From: an uncultured Proteiniphilum sp. | GTDB taxonomy: Bacteria; Bacteroidota; Bacteroidia; Bacteroidales; Dysgonomonadaceae | Direction: 5' to 3' | Assembly: GCF_937873925.1 (NCBI RefSeq) | Contig: NZ_CALNAT010000252.1 | Location: 1-49,810, forward strand | Length of the DNA: 49,810 nt | In this document: piece after piece, positions 34,054 to 41,334 of the stretch | Layout: the number at the start of each line of letters is the position of its first letter | How positions within the stretch are numbered: the first letter of the stretch is position 1 | The notes under the pieces: generated by a model | Told to the model about the DNA's origin: nothing | Database searches by the model: none | The model's input: only the letters and a program-made list of their open reading frames with translations | Translations under genes and position numbers: made by a program

Positions 34054-35505
34054 TCACTTTACCGTTTCCGAATGGTAGAAGAAAGCCGGGATACACGGCC
34101 CACTCTCGTTGTAGTATGGATCCGACGTGGTGACATAGTAGTAATAGGCCTTGTCGTTCTCCTCCGCCCGGTAGCGGAAGTGCGGTTCACGCAACCCTAC
34201 GGCCATCAGGTTTTCGGCCCTGTCGATACGCAGCGTATCGCTTTCACTCCGGTACACGTTATAGGTCACCCTCTCCCCCTCGCTCTCCTCCCACGAAAGT
34301 TCAAATATTCCCTGGTCGTTCTTCTCCGCCCGGAGGTCGTACGGACTACCGGGTATTGAGTCGCATAGCCACGTCATGGGCGGCAGCTTCGCGGGGTATC
34401 TGTAATATTCGCGTAACTCCCGCAGGATCCCTTTCGTATCGGAGAGCACGTTCTCCGCGCGAAAATAGGCCTGCCCGTGCGTATCCTTATTGCGTGTATA
34501 ATCCACCTGGTTCAGGATATCGCGTTGCGACCATCCCAATTCGATCATCTGGTAAGCCCCCAGCCCCGGCACCACGATCCGTCCGTTGCCGTGCTCCAGC
34601 CAGTCGTCCACAAAAGGATAGAAGAGCCTGTCCTTATAATACATCATCGGGTAGATCGCATCATGCTTGCCCGTCATCATCCATTTGCCCGCGTCCTGGG
34701 ACACCGTCTCCAGTGCGGTCCATCCTACGCCGTTGCCACCCAAGGCGCGGTACCGTCCCAGCGGGGCGCTGCTCACCTGTACCCACGGCTTCAACTCCTT
34801 CACCAGGTCGTACGCCTTCGTCACAAAGCGGGTGATATTATCCCTGCGCCAGTCCGCCCGCGACTTGCCCTTACTATGCAGCCGGTACATCCCGTCGTCG
34901 GGGAAGCGCCCCCTGTTATCGGGATAGCGGATATAGTCGAAATGGATCCCGTCCACATCATAGTCCGTCACGATCTCCTTTATGAGCGAGAGCAGATAGT
35001 CGTCGGTACGCGGGTTTCCCGGGTCGAGGAACCACTCCCCGCCGAATTTTTTGGTGATGGAAGGATCTTTCCGGGTCACCGACCGTGTTCCCAGGCTGCG
35101 CACATGGCGGTCGTTCCCCAACGGATAGGTCACTACCCAGGCGTGACATGCCAGACCCCGTTTGTGGCACTCCTCCACGGCAAATGCAAGGGGGTCGAAC
35201 GTAGGGCGTCCCGCCCCGGCGGGAGCAATGAGGGTCGACAACGGTTCAATCCGTGAGTTATAGAGCACCTCTCCCCTGCCCCTCACCTGAAATATCACCG
35301 TATTGAAATTATATTCCCGCAGGTTATCCAGCATCTCCGTCAGTTCCCTCTTCTGCGCCTCGACGCTCGTACGGTTACGCGGCCAGTCCAGTCCGTAGTT
35401 CGTGGTCAGCCAGACCGCCCTCACCTCCGTTACCGGCGGTTGGGACGGAAACAACCTTATTGTTCCGGTCAAAAACAAAATCAGCAGGGGAAATATTTTG
35501 TACAT
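34054..35505 (-). CDS. GHL10-type glycoside hydrolase with C-terminal FnIII-like domain
   Basis: A 483-residue exported protein of the GHL10 (DUF187-like) family. Signal peptide MYKIFPLLILFLTGTIRLFPSQ, then the TIM-barrel domain from about residue 25: EVRAVWLTTNYGLDWPRNR, FNTVIFQVRGRGEVLYNS, GLACHAWVVTYPLGND, WFLDPGNPRTDDYLLSLIKEIVTDYDVDGIHFDYIRYPDNRGRFPDD and YPMMYYKDRLFYPFVDDWL. After residue 390 a fibronectin-III-like domain is inferred from GIFELSWEESEGERVTYNVYRS. The polysaccharide substrate is unknown; it may act on cell-wall or matrix glycans. The start is the ATG at 35505, which removes a five-residue extension from a TTG. A -7 box at 35558-35565 is the likely promoter. Confidence 0.9.
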   Translation of the reverse strand: MYKIFPLLILFLTGTIRLFPSQPPVTEVRAVWLTTNYGLDWPRNRTSVEAQKRELTEMLDNLREYNFNTVIFQVRGRGEVLYNSRIEPLSTLIAPAGAGRPTFDPLAFAVEECHKRGLACHAWVVTYPLGNDRHVRSLGTRSVTRKDPSITKKFGGEWFLDPGNPRTDDYLLSLIKEIVTDYDVDGIHFDYIRYPDNRGRFPDDGMYRLHSKGKSRADWRRDNITRFVTKAYDLVKELKPWVQVSSAPLGRYRALGGNGVGWTALETVSQDAGKWMMTGKHDAIYPMMYYKDRLFYPFVDDWLEHGNGRIVVPGLGAYQMIELGWSQRDILNQVDYTRNKDTHGQAYFRAENVLSDTKGILRELREYYRYPAKLPPMTWLCDSIPGSPYDLRAEKNDQGIFELSWEESEGERVTYNVYRSESDTLRIDRAENLMAVGLREPHFRYRAEENDKAYYYYVTTSDPYYNESGPCIPAFFYHSETVK

Positions 35506-35557
35506 AGTATGAATTCGCAATTGCCGTTATAACGGAGTATTTGTTATTTTCCGGGCA

Positions 35558-35592
35558 CAAATTTAGCATAAATAGAGGGTCCGGGGAGTCAA
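35558..35592 (-). promoter_or_regulatory. Promoter-like sequence of the GHL10 gene
   Basis: On the minus strand TAAATTTG (35565-35558) fits the -7 element; TTG at 35592-35590 lies 24 bp upstream, somewhat far. CCGTTATAACGG (35524-35535), a perfect 12-bp palindrome, sits in the leader before the ATG at 35505. Confidence 0.4.
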
Positions 35593-35703
35593 TTTTAGAA
35601 TGTTAACAGTTTTGGCTTCTTTCCCATGGCATCCTGGACTTGCTGAGGAGTGACTGCTAGGCGGTAAAAGACAATCAAAGGCTCCTGTGTAAAGAGGTCG
35701 AAA

Positions 35704-35735
35704 TTTGCTGGTATTCTTATTTTTGTGTATCTTTG
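35704..35735 (+). promoter_or_regulatory. Promoter of the MNT pseudogene (and probably the UpxY-like gene)
   Basis: TTTG (35704-35707), a 20-bp spacer and TATCTTTG (35728-35735) match the Bacteroidota consensus fully. It drives the broken MNT gene and probably reads on into the UpxY-like gene, since I see no other consensus promoter between them. Confidence 0.65.
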
Positions 35736-35756
35736 TTATAATTAAAGACATCTGAT

Positions 35757-35964
35757 ATGGCAACACGTGAAGAATATATAAGACTACTGCGTAAATTCGT
35801 TTCAGAGCATTGGTACTGAATACGGAATTTCGCGTATCGGTATTTTCGGTTCGGTAGCACGTGGTCAACAGACAGAAGATAGCGATGTGGACGTTCTTAT
35901 CGAAGCTCCCGTACTCGACTTGCTATCGCTCATAGGCATAAAACGTCAGTTGGAAGAGATGTAA
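35757..35964 (+). pseudogene. Broken MNT-domain nucleotidyltransferase (MntA antitoxin-like)
   Basis: The ATG at 35757 gives MATREEYIRLLRKFVSEHWY and then stops at 35819. In the next frame (+1, from about 35803) the protein continues as QSIGTEYGISRIGIFGSVARG and then SDVDVLIEAPVLDLLS, ending in a stop at 35962-35964. GSVARGx(n)SDVDVLIE is the catalytic motif of minimal nucleotidyltransferases, which act as MntA antitoxins and AMPylate HEPN toxins. The usual C-terminal part (a further 35-40 residues, VDVVR...) is missing, and no HEPN partner gene is seen. The promoter upstream is intact. The frameshift and early stop were read directly; the antitoxin role comes from the family. Confidence 0.72.
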
Positions 35965-36073
35965 CGTCCGCCCATTCTTGGTAACCATACAACATATAAT
36001 TGCCGATTTGGAAAAACAAGAGTATGATAAAGAATAACCCGTAAAAGGTAAATAAGTATACAAACCGGTAAGT

Positions 36074-36577
36074 ATGGCAGAAAAGAGATGGCTGGCAGCC
36101 TATGTGAAGATGCACCACGAGAAGCGGGTACGCGACCGGCTCACGGAGACGGGCATCGAGAACTTCCTGCCGGTACAGGAGGAAGTGCGGCAATGGAGCG
36201 ATCGTAAGAAAAAAACGGAACGGGTACTTATTCCCATGATGATCTTCGTGCGTGTCGATACCGAAGAGCAGCGCACCGTCATTACCCACCCCTCCATACT
36301 CCGCTACCTGACGCTGCGTGGCGCACATACGCCCACAGCGATACCGGCAGAGCAGATGGAGCGTTTCCGTTTTATGCTCGACCATTCCGACAGCGCCCTC
36401 AATTTCAGTGCCGGCGACCTGCAGCCGGGGGAGAAAGTGCGCGTGGTCAAAGGTTCGCTTGCCGGTCTCGAAGGCGAGTTGGTCACCCTCGAAGGTAAAT
36501 CCAGAATCGCCATCCGTATCCATCAACTTGGCTGCGCCGTGGTGGAGATGAGCACCTCCCTGATAGAAAAAATTTAA
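36074..36577 (+). CDS. UpxY-like NusG-paralogue transcription antiterminator
   Basis: A 167-residue NusG-family protein. The N-terminal NGN domain (about 1-100) has RWLAAYVKMHHEKRVRDRLTETGIENFLPVQEEVRQWSDRKKK and VLIPMMIFVRVD, and a KOW domain follows (GEKVRVVKGSLAGLEGELV). This matches the UpxY group of Bacteroides, which bind RNA polymerase in the untranslated leader of a polysaccharide operon and prevent early termination. It sits at the head of the polysaccharide locus, as expected. Its target is probably the operon at 41335, but the separate minus-strand wza-wzc genes are also candidates. Confidence 0.9.
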   Translation: MAEKRWLAAYVKMHHEKRVRDRLTETGIENFLPVQEEVRQWSDRKKKTERVLIPMMIFVRVDTEEQRTVITHPSILRYLTLRGAHTPTAIPAEQMERFRFMLDHSDSALNFSAGDLQPGEKVRVVKGSLAGLEGELVTLEGKSRIAIRIHQLGCAVVEMSTSLIEKI

Positions 36578-36589
36578 AAGTAACAGTCT

Positions 36590-36640
36590 ATAAGCATTGA
36601 GTCGGAAAAAATTTATTTTTTCAATAAAATTGATGCTTAT
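36590..36640. promoter_or_regulatory. Nested inverted repeats after the UpxY-like gene
   Basis: ATAAGCAT (36590-36597) and ATGCTTAT (36633-36640) form an outer 8-bp inverted repeat; inside, GAAAAAAT (36605-36612) and ATTTTTTC (36615-36622) form a second one. It begins 13 bp after the stop codon. It may act as a terminator-like structure or as an operator next to the promoter that follows. Confidence 0.5.
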
Positions 36641-36655
36641 TCCATAAAATCATAT

Positions 36656-36663
36656 TATATTTG
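36656..36663 (+). promoter_or_regulatory. -7 element for the HTH-like gene
   Basis: TATATTTG (36656-36663) fits TAnnTTTG; a TTG at 36630-36632 is 23 bp upstream, slightly outside the normal spacing. It would give a structured leader of about 140 nt before the ATG at 36809. Confidence 0.5.
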
Positions 36664-36678
36664 CAACTTAAGTGGGTA

Positions 36679-36759
36679 TTTCCGTACAAACGGAAACGCC
36701 ATTGGAAAATCAGGTTTTGGAAAATCACTTTCCCTTGTTACCACAGCAAGCGGGGAAAG
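36679..36759 (+). promoter_or_regulatory. Structured leader of the HTH-like gene: two hairpins and an 11-bp direct repeat
   Basis: Hairpin 1: TTTCCGT (36679-36685) and ACGGAAA (36690-36696) around ACAA. Direct repeat TTGGAAAATCA at 36702-36712 and 36717-36727. Hairpin 2: CTTTCCCTTG (36728-36737) with CAAG (36747-36750) and GGAAAG (36754-36759). These lie between the -7 element and the start of the HTH-like gene, so the RNA leader is structured. A regulatory role is inferred from position. Confidence 0.5.
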
Positions 36760-36808
36760 AATATGGGAGAAAAAAGGCTATTATTCATAAAAAATTGAAT
36801 CCGGAAGT

Positions 36809-37006
36809 ATGTTGGGATTCCTCAGATATATGTTTTTTTCGGGGAACAAAGCCGTTTACCGTTCCATTGCACGTGAATTTCAGACAAGTTCGTTCCGTGT
36901 CTATCGGTTGGCACACGGAAAAAGAGCAAAGACTAACAAAGATTATCAGATTCTGAAACATTTGCAAAAGCAGGAGATCATTGAAGGTGTGCTGCAAGTG
37001 GGTTAA
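36809..37006 (+). CDS. Small HTH-like protein of the polysaccharide locus
   Basis: A 65-residue protein: a short hydrophobic start (MLGFLRYMFFSGNKAVYR) followed by a basic segment SIAREFQTSSFRVYRLAHGKRAKTNKDYQILKHLQKQEIIEG. IAREFQTSSFRVYRLAHGK looks like a helix-turn-helix. Similar small genes next to UpxY-like and HAD genes are seen in my memory of Bacteroidota polysaccharide loci, but I cannot check that. The purine run GGAAG just before the ATG is too close to be a normal ribosome binding site, so another start (ATG at 36830) is possible. DNA binding is an inference. Confidence 0.5.
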   Translation: MLGFLRYMFFSGNKAVYRSIAREFQTSSFRVYRLAHGKRAKTNKDYQILKHLQKQEIIEGVLQVG

Positions 37007-37074
37007 CGACTCTTTTTGTACGTAATTATCCCCAATTTTCAGGCGGCCGTGAAACGGTTGTCGGGTTTTTTTCG

Positions 37075-37082
37075 TACCTTTG
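37075..37082 (+). promoter_or_regulatory. -7 element for the HAD gene
   Basis: TACCTTTG (37075-37082) fits TAnnTTTG, 31 bp before the ATG at 37114; the only TTG upstream is too close (14 bp), so support is moderate. Confidence 0.45.
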
Positions 37083-37113
37083 CAGTTGCAATTCAAAAAT
37101 ATCCGAACTGATT

Positions 37114-37539
37114 ATGATGATAGCCATAGATTTCGACGGGACCATCGTGGAGCATGCCTACCCCGAAATTGGTAAACCCATCCCTTTTGCTATTGACACG
37201 CTGTTGCAGATGCAGAAAGACGGCCACAAACTCATCCTCTGGACGGTACGCCGCGGCCAGTTGCTGCAGGAGGCCATAGACTACTGCGCCGGGCGGGGCC
37301 TTTATTTCTACGCCGAGAACGAGAATTACCGGGGAGAAGTGAAAGAAAAGAAAGGAGAGGTTTCACGCAAACTGAAAACCGACCTCTTTATCGACGACTG
37401 CAACTTAGGGGGCCTTCCCGACTGGGGCGTTATCTATAACGCCGTGAAGACCACGGCCAACGGAGGGAACGCCCTGCATTTGCTGGCAGGGCAGTCGGCT
37501 ATGCCGGAACCCAAAAAGAAAAAGCGCTGGCTTTTTTGA
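37114..37539 (+). CDS. HAD-superfamily hydrolase of the polysaccharide locus
   Basis: A 141-residue HAD-like protein. DFDGTIVEHAYPEIGKPIPFAIDTL carries the nucleophile motif DxDGT (Asp7 and Asp9), HKLILWTVRRGQLLQEAIDYC carries the conserved Thr, and KTDLFIDDCNLGG carries the Asp pair of motif IV. The small size means it has no cap domain. In Bacteroidota such HAD genes are common beside UpxY-like genes and capsule loci. A phosphatase acting on a sugar or nucleotide intermediate is plausible, but the substrate is not known. Confidence 0.85.
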   Translation: MMIAIDFDGTIVEHAYPEIGKPIPFAIDTLLQMQKDGHKLILWTVRRGQLLQEAIDYCAGRGLYFYAENENYRGEVKEKKGEVSRKLKTDLFIDDCNLGGLPDWGVIYNAVKTTANGGNALHLLAGQSAMPEPKKKKRWLF

Positions 37540-37590
37540 GTATAAAGTCTCGTTTTAATGGAATAAATTGAGAGTATCCATATATTGAAA

Positions 37591-37629
37591 ATGCACCCCA
37601 AAAGTCAGATAAAAACTTTTGGGGTGCAT
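37591..37629. terminator. Bidirectional terminator between the HAD gene and wzc
   Basis: ATGCACCCCAAAAGT (37591-37605) and ACTTTTGGGGTGCAT (37615-37629) are a perfect 15-bp inverted repeat around a 9-base centre. T runs are part of the stem, and the convergent genes on both sides fit a shared terminator. The ends TGCACC...GGTGCA also look like IS3-type TG...CA ends, so a collapsed mobile-element remnant is an alternative. Confidence 0.7.
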
Positions 37630-37659
37630 TGTGTATGTCAAAACTCTATTGGGTTCCGT

Positions 37660-40038
37660 TTACGTTCTTTTGTTCCTTTTTTCCCCTTTGTGGCCGTATC
37701 CGTAACCATAACCGTAGCCGTAGCCGTACCCGTATCCGCGGTGGAATTCGCTCACGTCATTCACTACCAGCAGCATATTCTTCAGTTTATTCTGTTCCAT
37801 CAGGCTGTTGGCAAAACGAAGATTCCCCTTGCTGGAATAGTCGGCACGGCAGACATATACCGTGGCGTCGGTCACGCGGCTTAGTATCAATGTATCGGTT
37901 ACCTGAGCCGAGGGAGCCGAATCGATAAAGATATAGTCGAACTCCTCCCTCAGTTTCCCGATGGCGCTATCCAGCGTGGGACGCGAGAGCAACTCCGCCG
38001 GATTGGGAGGGATAGGTCCCGAGGGAAGCGCATACAGGTTAGGATGAATGCCCGAGGGCACGATCAGGTTGTCGATATCTTTCTCGAAGCCGGAGAGATA
38101 ATGAGTGATCCCGCCGGAGGTCTTCAGATTCATGTACTCCTTCAGGCGGGGAATACGCAGGTCCATTCCGATCAGCAGCACCTTCTTGTCGAGTAATGCC
38201 GTGCTGATGGCCATGTTGATGGCGACAAACGATTTTCCTTCACCCGATATGGTAGAGGTAAACACTACCACCTTATTGTCAGCGCCCAGCGTGAGCATCA
38301 GGTTGGTGCGGGCCATGCGGAACGCCTCATCGATGGGCCGTGTTTCGTTCTCCTGCACCGCCACATTATCCGCCTCTTCATGTTTCGGGATCTCGCCCAG
38401 CACCGGCACCTTGGTAATCCTGTCCACATCGGCGCGGGTGCGGATCTTGTATTGCAGTATATCCATCAGGTAGATAATACCTGCGGGTACCAATACCCCC
38501 AGCATCAGCGCCGCCAGTAACAGGATCATGGAACGGGGGGATACTTTTCCACCAAGCATTGCTTCATCGAGCACCTTGGCGCTATTGGCCGTAGCAGCTA
38601 GTTCCAGCGCGTTCTCCTCGCGTTTCTGCAGCAACATCAGGAAAAGGCTTGCTTTGATCTGCTGCTCACGGGAAAGTTCCATGAATTCACGCTCCTGCGT
38701 GGGCACGCTTCCGATGCGCCCACCATAGATATTGGCCTGGTTGCGTGCGTCGCGTCGCTGTATGCTCAGTCCCTGCTGCACGCTGTTGATGGATGAGTTG
38801 ATATTCTGCCGCAAGCCGCTTATCTGCTCGTCGAGCCTCCGCATGGCCGGGTTATCGGCTGTCATGCTTTGGGAGAGCCGCTCCCGTTCCAGTACCAGGC
38901 GATTGTATTCGCTGGTGGTAGCCGCCAATGTGGGATCTTCCACCCCGACATTGGTGGGAAGGGTCTTGTTGGCGTTCTTCGGGTCATTGATATATTCATT
39001 CAGGGAGCTTACTACATTCAGTTGCGTCTCTACCTGCACCAACTGACTTTCATACTGACTTCCCATCTGCATATTGCGCTGCAGGTCGGCCTGCAGGTCA
39101 GTCAGCCCCTGGCTCCGCTTGTAGTCCTCCACATCCCTTTCGGCCTCTCCCAGTTCCGCATTGATAATGGCGATACGGTCATTGATAAAGGCCTGGGTGT
39201 TAAAAGCCTCCATCTTGTTGTCCTCAATGGTCTCGTTATTATACACCTCCACCAGCATATTCAGGAAATCCTTTCCCTTTTCGGGATAAGGGGTATTGAC
39301 GGAGAGGTTGAGCACCGATGCCTGCTTCGAGGCTTGCTGCACGGTGAGACTCTCCCTGTATTGCCTGATCACCGCATCGGGGTGCTGGATCACCACGTTC
39401 AACGGCCGGCTGTCGCCCTCCACTCCCAGCCGGCGCGTAAAGCTGATATCGCCCCGCGGTGTAGGAAGTTGTGCCGGCAGCGCAGTAAAAACGGTATCTA
39501 TCTGCAATTCACCAACTAATCCTGACATAGTCACCGTGCCCCTCCCGTTATCCACCTGCATCCGGAACTCGATATTCTGCTTCAAACTGTCCATCTTACT
39601 CTGCTCCATGCTCACTACTACAGGGCTTCCCTTATAGAGGTCGGTACTCTTGATACGCCCCTCTACGATATAGGAGGTATGCAGGTTCAGCCGGTTGACC
39701 ACATTACGGATGATAGAGCGACTCTGCAATATAAAGATCTCATTCTCCAGATTGCTTACCGCCCCCAGTCCGCTCAGTTGCAAACCGTCCATCCCACCCA
39801 ACGTGGGTTCGAACCGCTGGTTTTTGGATTCTTTCAGGATAATACTCGAGGTCACATTATATACCGGCGTGGTGTACCGCAGGTATAAAAAAACAATGAT
39901 CAGGGCTATGGCGATCCCCAGTACGAACCATTTCCAATAACGTATAAAACGGAGCAGGATCTCCATGACGGAGATGGTCTCTTCGTTGTTCTCTTCTGTC
40001 AATCTCTCCGGCTGCACCACTGAATTTATATCGGCCAT
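37660..40038 (-). CDS. wzc: Wzc-type polysaccharide co-polymerase and BY-kinase
   Basis: A 792-residue inner-membrane protein that controls chain length and export of capsule or EPS. The N-terminal Wzz domain starts with a membrane helix (about 30-52, WKWFVLGIAIALIIVFLYLRY); a long periplasmic coiled-coil region and a second helix (about 505-530) follow. The cytoplasmic kinase has Walker A TISGEGKSF (about 595), Walker A' LLIGMDLRIP and Walker B FDYIFIDSAPS. The C-terminus is a tyrosine cluster GYGYGYGYGYGYGYG followed by HKGEKRNKRT; BY-kinases autophosphorylate such tails. The ATG at 40038 has a GGA upstream; the upstream TTG at 40068 is less likely. Confidence 0.93.
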   Translation of the reverse strand: MADINSVVQPERLTEENNEETISVMEILLRFIRYWKWFVLGIAIALIIVFLYLRYTTPVYNVTSSIILKESKNQRFEPTLGGMDGLQLSGLGAVSNLENEIFILQSRSIIRNVVNRLNLHTSYIVEGRIKSTDLYKGSPVVVSMEQSKMDSLKQNIEFRMQVDNGRGTVTMSGLVGELQIDTVFTALPAQLPTPRGDISFTRRLGVEGDSRPLNVVIQHPDAVIRQYRESLTVQQASKQASVLNLSVNTPYPEKGKDFLNMLVEVYNNETIEDNKMEAFNTQAFINDRIAIINAELGEAERDVEDYKRSQGLTDLQADLQRNMQMGSQYESQLVQVETQLNVVSSLNEYINDPKNANKTLPTNVGVEDPTLAATTSEYNRLVLERERLSQSMTADNPAMRRLDEQISGLRQNINSSINSVQQGLSIQRRDARNQANIYGGRIGSVPTQEREFMELSREQQIKASLFLMLLQKREENALELAATANSAKVLDEAMLGGKVSPRSMILLLAALMLGVLVPAGIIYLMDILQYKIRTRADVDRITKVPVLGEIPKHEEADNVAVQENETRPIDEAFRMARTNLMLTLGADNKVVVFTSTISGEGKSFVAINMAISTALLDKKVLLIGMDLRIPRLKEYMNLKTSGGITHYLSGFEKDIDNLIVPSGIHPNLYALPSGPIPPNPAELLSRPTLDSAIGKLREEFDYIFIDSAPSAQVTDTLILSRVTDATVYVCRADYSSKGNLRFANSLMEQNKLKNMLLVVNDVSEFHRGYGYGYGYGYGYGYGHKGEKRNKRT
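37694..37741. repeat. Hexanucleotide array encoding the Wzc Gly-Tyr tail
   Basis: Seven six-base units of the type CCGTAN (minus strand: GGN TAY) in a row, then CCGCGG. Each encodes Gly-Tyr. Third codon positions vary between units, so the array is not a fresh perfect microsatellite. Confidence 0.8.
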
Positions 40039-40080
40039 TCCTATACTATCTATTTGAAATTTCAACAATGTTGTTTTATC

Positions 40081-40878
40081 TTATTTTCTTAACACATTTA
40101 CCAGCAATGTAGCAACTGAAATCATTACAGAAGTGGCGGAGAGCCATATACCGGTGGCGCTGCCGATATCGGAATTCCTGGCTTTGGTCTTGTTGGGTTC
40201 CACATAGACCACATCGTTCTGCTGCAGGTAGTAATAGGGCGAGTAAATGATGTTCCGGTCGTTCAGGTTCATCAAGATCACACGCTGGTTCCCCTGCGCG
40301 TCTTCTCGGATGATCTTCACGTTATCGCGACGGCCCCAGATGGTCATGTCGCCCGCCATGGCCAACGCCTCTAAAATGTTAACCTTTTCGTTGCTTATGG
40401 TAAAGGTATTGGGGCGGGCCACCTCGCCCAGCACCGATATCTTGTAATTCACAAAACTGACCGTCACCACGGGCGGCTCCTTGAGGTATTTACCCAGCAG
40501 GTCGGTGATCTTCAGTTCCGCCTCCCGTTTGGTAAGACCGCTCAGAGTGATCATTCCTAATACCGGGAAATTGATCTGGCCACTGTTGTCCACCAGATAG
40601 GGCTGTAATTGGGGCTGTGAATAGGTAGTTAAACCGGTTGTGCGGCTAGGCACTGTCAGATTAAACGATTGTACCGCTTCGGGATCGGTAGCCGTCACGG
40701 TTATGGTGAGCAGGTCTTTCGGCAGTATGCGCGCGTCGTACAAAGGGGTGGACTGCACATATTCGTCCGCATCCTCTTCTCCCGCACCCTGGATATAGGC
40801 TACGTTTTTGGATCCGGTACATCCGGCAAGCCATATCGCCAGGATTGCCACCGGAAAAAGATAGAGCCGTTTCTTCAT
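40081..40878 (-). CDS. wza: Wza-like polysaccharide export lipoprotein
   Basis: A 265-residue outer-membrane export protein. The leader ends in LAGC (Cys20), the lipobox. The Poly_export domain starts with DARILPKDLLTITVTATDPEAVQ, and one SLBB domain follows (VSFVNYKISVLGEVARPNTFTISNEKVNILEALAMAGDMT). The end has a hydrophobic segment (WLSATSVMISVATLLVNVL) that probably inserts into the membrane. It is shorter than E. coli Wza, which is common in Bacteroidota. It lies 42 bp upstream of wzc on the minus strand. The pair forms the export machine for the polysaccharide made by the genes at 41.3-48.5 kb. Confidence 0.93.
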   Translation of the reverse strand: MKKRLYLFPVAILAIWLAGCTGSKNVAYIQGAGEEDADEYVQSTPLYDARILPKDLLTITVTATDPEAVQSFNLTVPSRTTGLTTYSQPQLQPYLVDNSGQINFPVLGMITLSGLTKREAELKITDLLGKYLKEPPVVTVSFVNYKISVLGEVARPNTFTISNEKVNILEALAMAGDMTIWGRRDNVKIIREDAQGNQRVILMNLNDRNIIYSPYYYLQQNDVVYVEPNKTKARNSDIGSATGIWLSATSVMISVATLLVNVLRK

Positions 40879-40967
40879 AAGAATTCAGTTTCTGGTTTTA
40901 CTGATCAGGATCCAGCGCTTGTCGCAGCAAATTTTGATCGAGCCGGATTCTTTCATTTTTTAAAACG

Positions 40968-40975
40968 CAAAAGTA
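40968..40975 (-). promoter_or_regulatory. -7 element for wza-wzc
   Basis: On the minus strand TACTTTTG (40975-40968) fits TAnnTTTG; no TTTG at normal spacing was found, so support is moderate. The leader would be about 85 nt. The rest of the 456-bp divergent gap (40879-41334) is AT-rich and holds the promoter and leader of the plus-strand operon. Confidence 0.4.
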
Positions 40976-41159
40976 GCTCTTTTCGTTCAAACCACCACCC
41001 TGTATCTCAAAGAAAAACGGGTTTTTATATTTTTTTTTAGAAAAACGCCCCATCCGGCCGAAAGAAAAAAGAAAACAACAAGAAGTGACAATCCTGTTTA
41101 TAAAAAGGGACAAAACAATGAAAATCCGATCTTTTTTTGTTTTTTACACATTAAAAAAA

Positions 41160-41190
41160 TTGGGGGATGAAGGTTTATATTGTAATTTTG
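41160..41190 (+). promoter_or_regulatory. Promoter of the polysaccharide operon
   Basis: TTG (41160-41162), a 20-bp spacer and TAATTTTG (41183-41190) match the Bacteroidota consensus. Transcription would start near 41197 and give a leader of about 138 nt, as in UpxY-controlled operons. Confidence 0.65.
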
Positions 41191-41196
41191 CACCGC

Positions 41197-41334
41197 TCGG
41201 AGACAAGAATTACCGTACACAATACTGTGACCGGTAGCCACGAAGTGTACCCAGAACCTCCGGTGATGGAGTAAATGTCGTAGATATGTTGTAGGAAGCA
41301 AAGGATTAAAAATGGCAGAGTAAATAAAAAAGAT
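41197..41334 (+). promoter_or_regulatory. Leader of the polysaccharide operon with inverted repeats
   Basis: GTACAC (41215-41220) and GTGTAC (41245-41250) are inverted repeats; CTCC (41258-41261) and GGAG (41268-41271) form a smaller stem. The first arm belongs to a 13-base motif (GAATTACCGTACA, 41207-41219) that resembles one in the leader of the HTH-like gene. No T-rich terminator was seen. Confidence 0.4.

Noticed and set aside
35595..35727. Minus-strand remnant reading ...RLAVTPQQVQDAMGKKPKLLTF then stop
   Set aside because: About 40 codons without a start look like the C-terminal end of a lost gene, possibly a transposase, but I cannot identify the family, and the MNT promoter overlaps it.
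36672..36956. 94-codon plus-strand frame starting at GTG before the HTH-like gene
   Set aside because: It starts inside the leader hairpin, has no recognisable motif and overlaps the better HTH-like frame.
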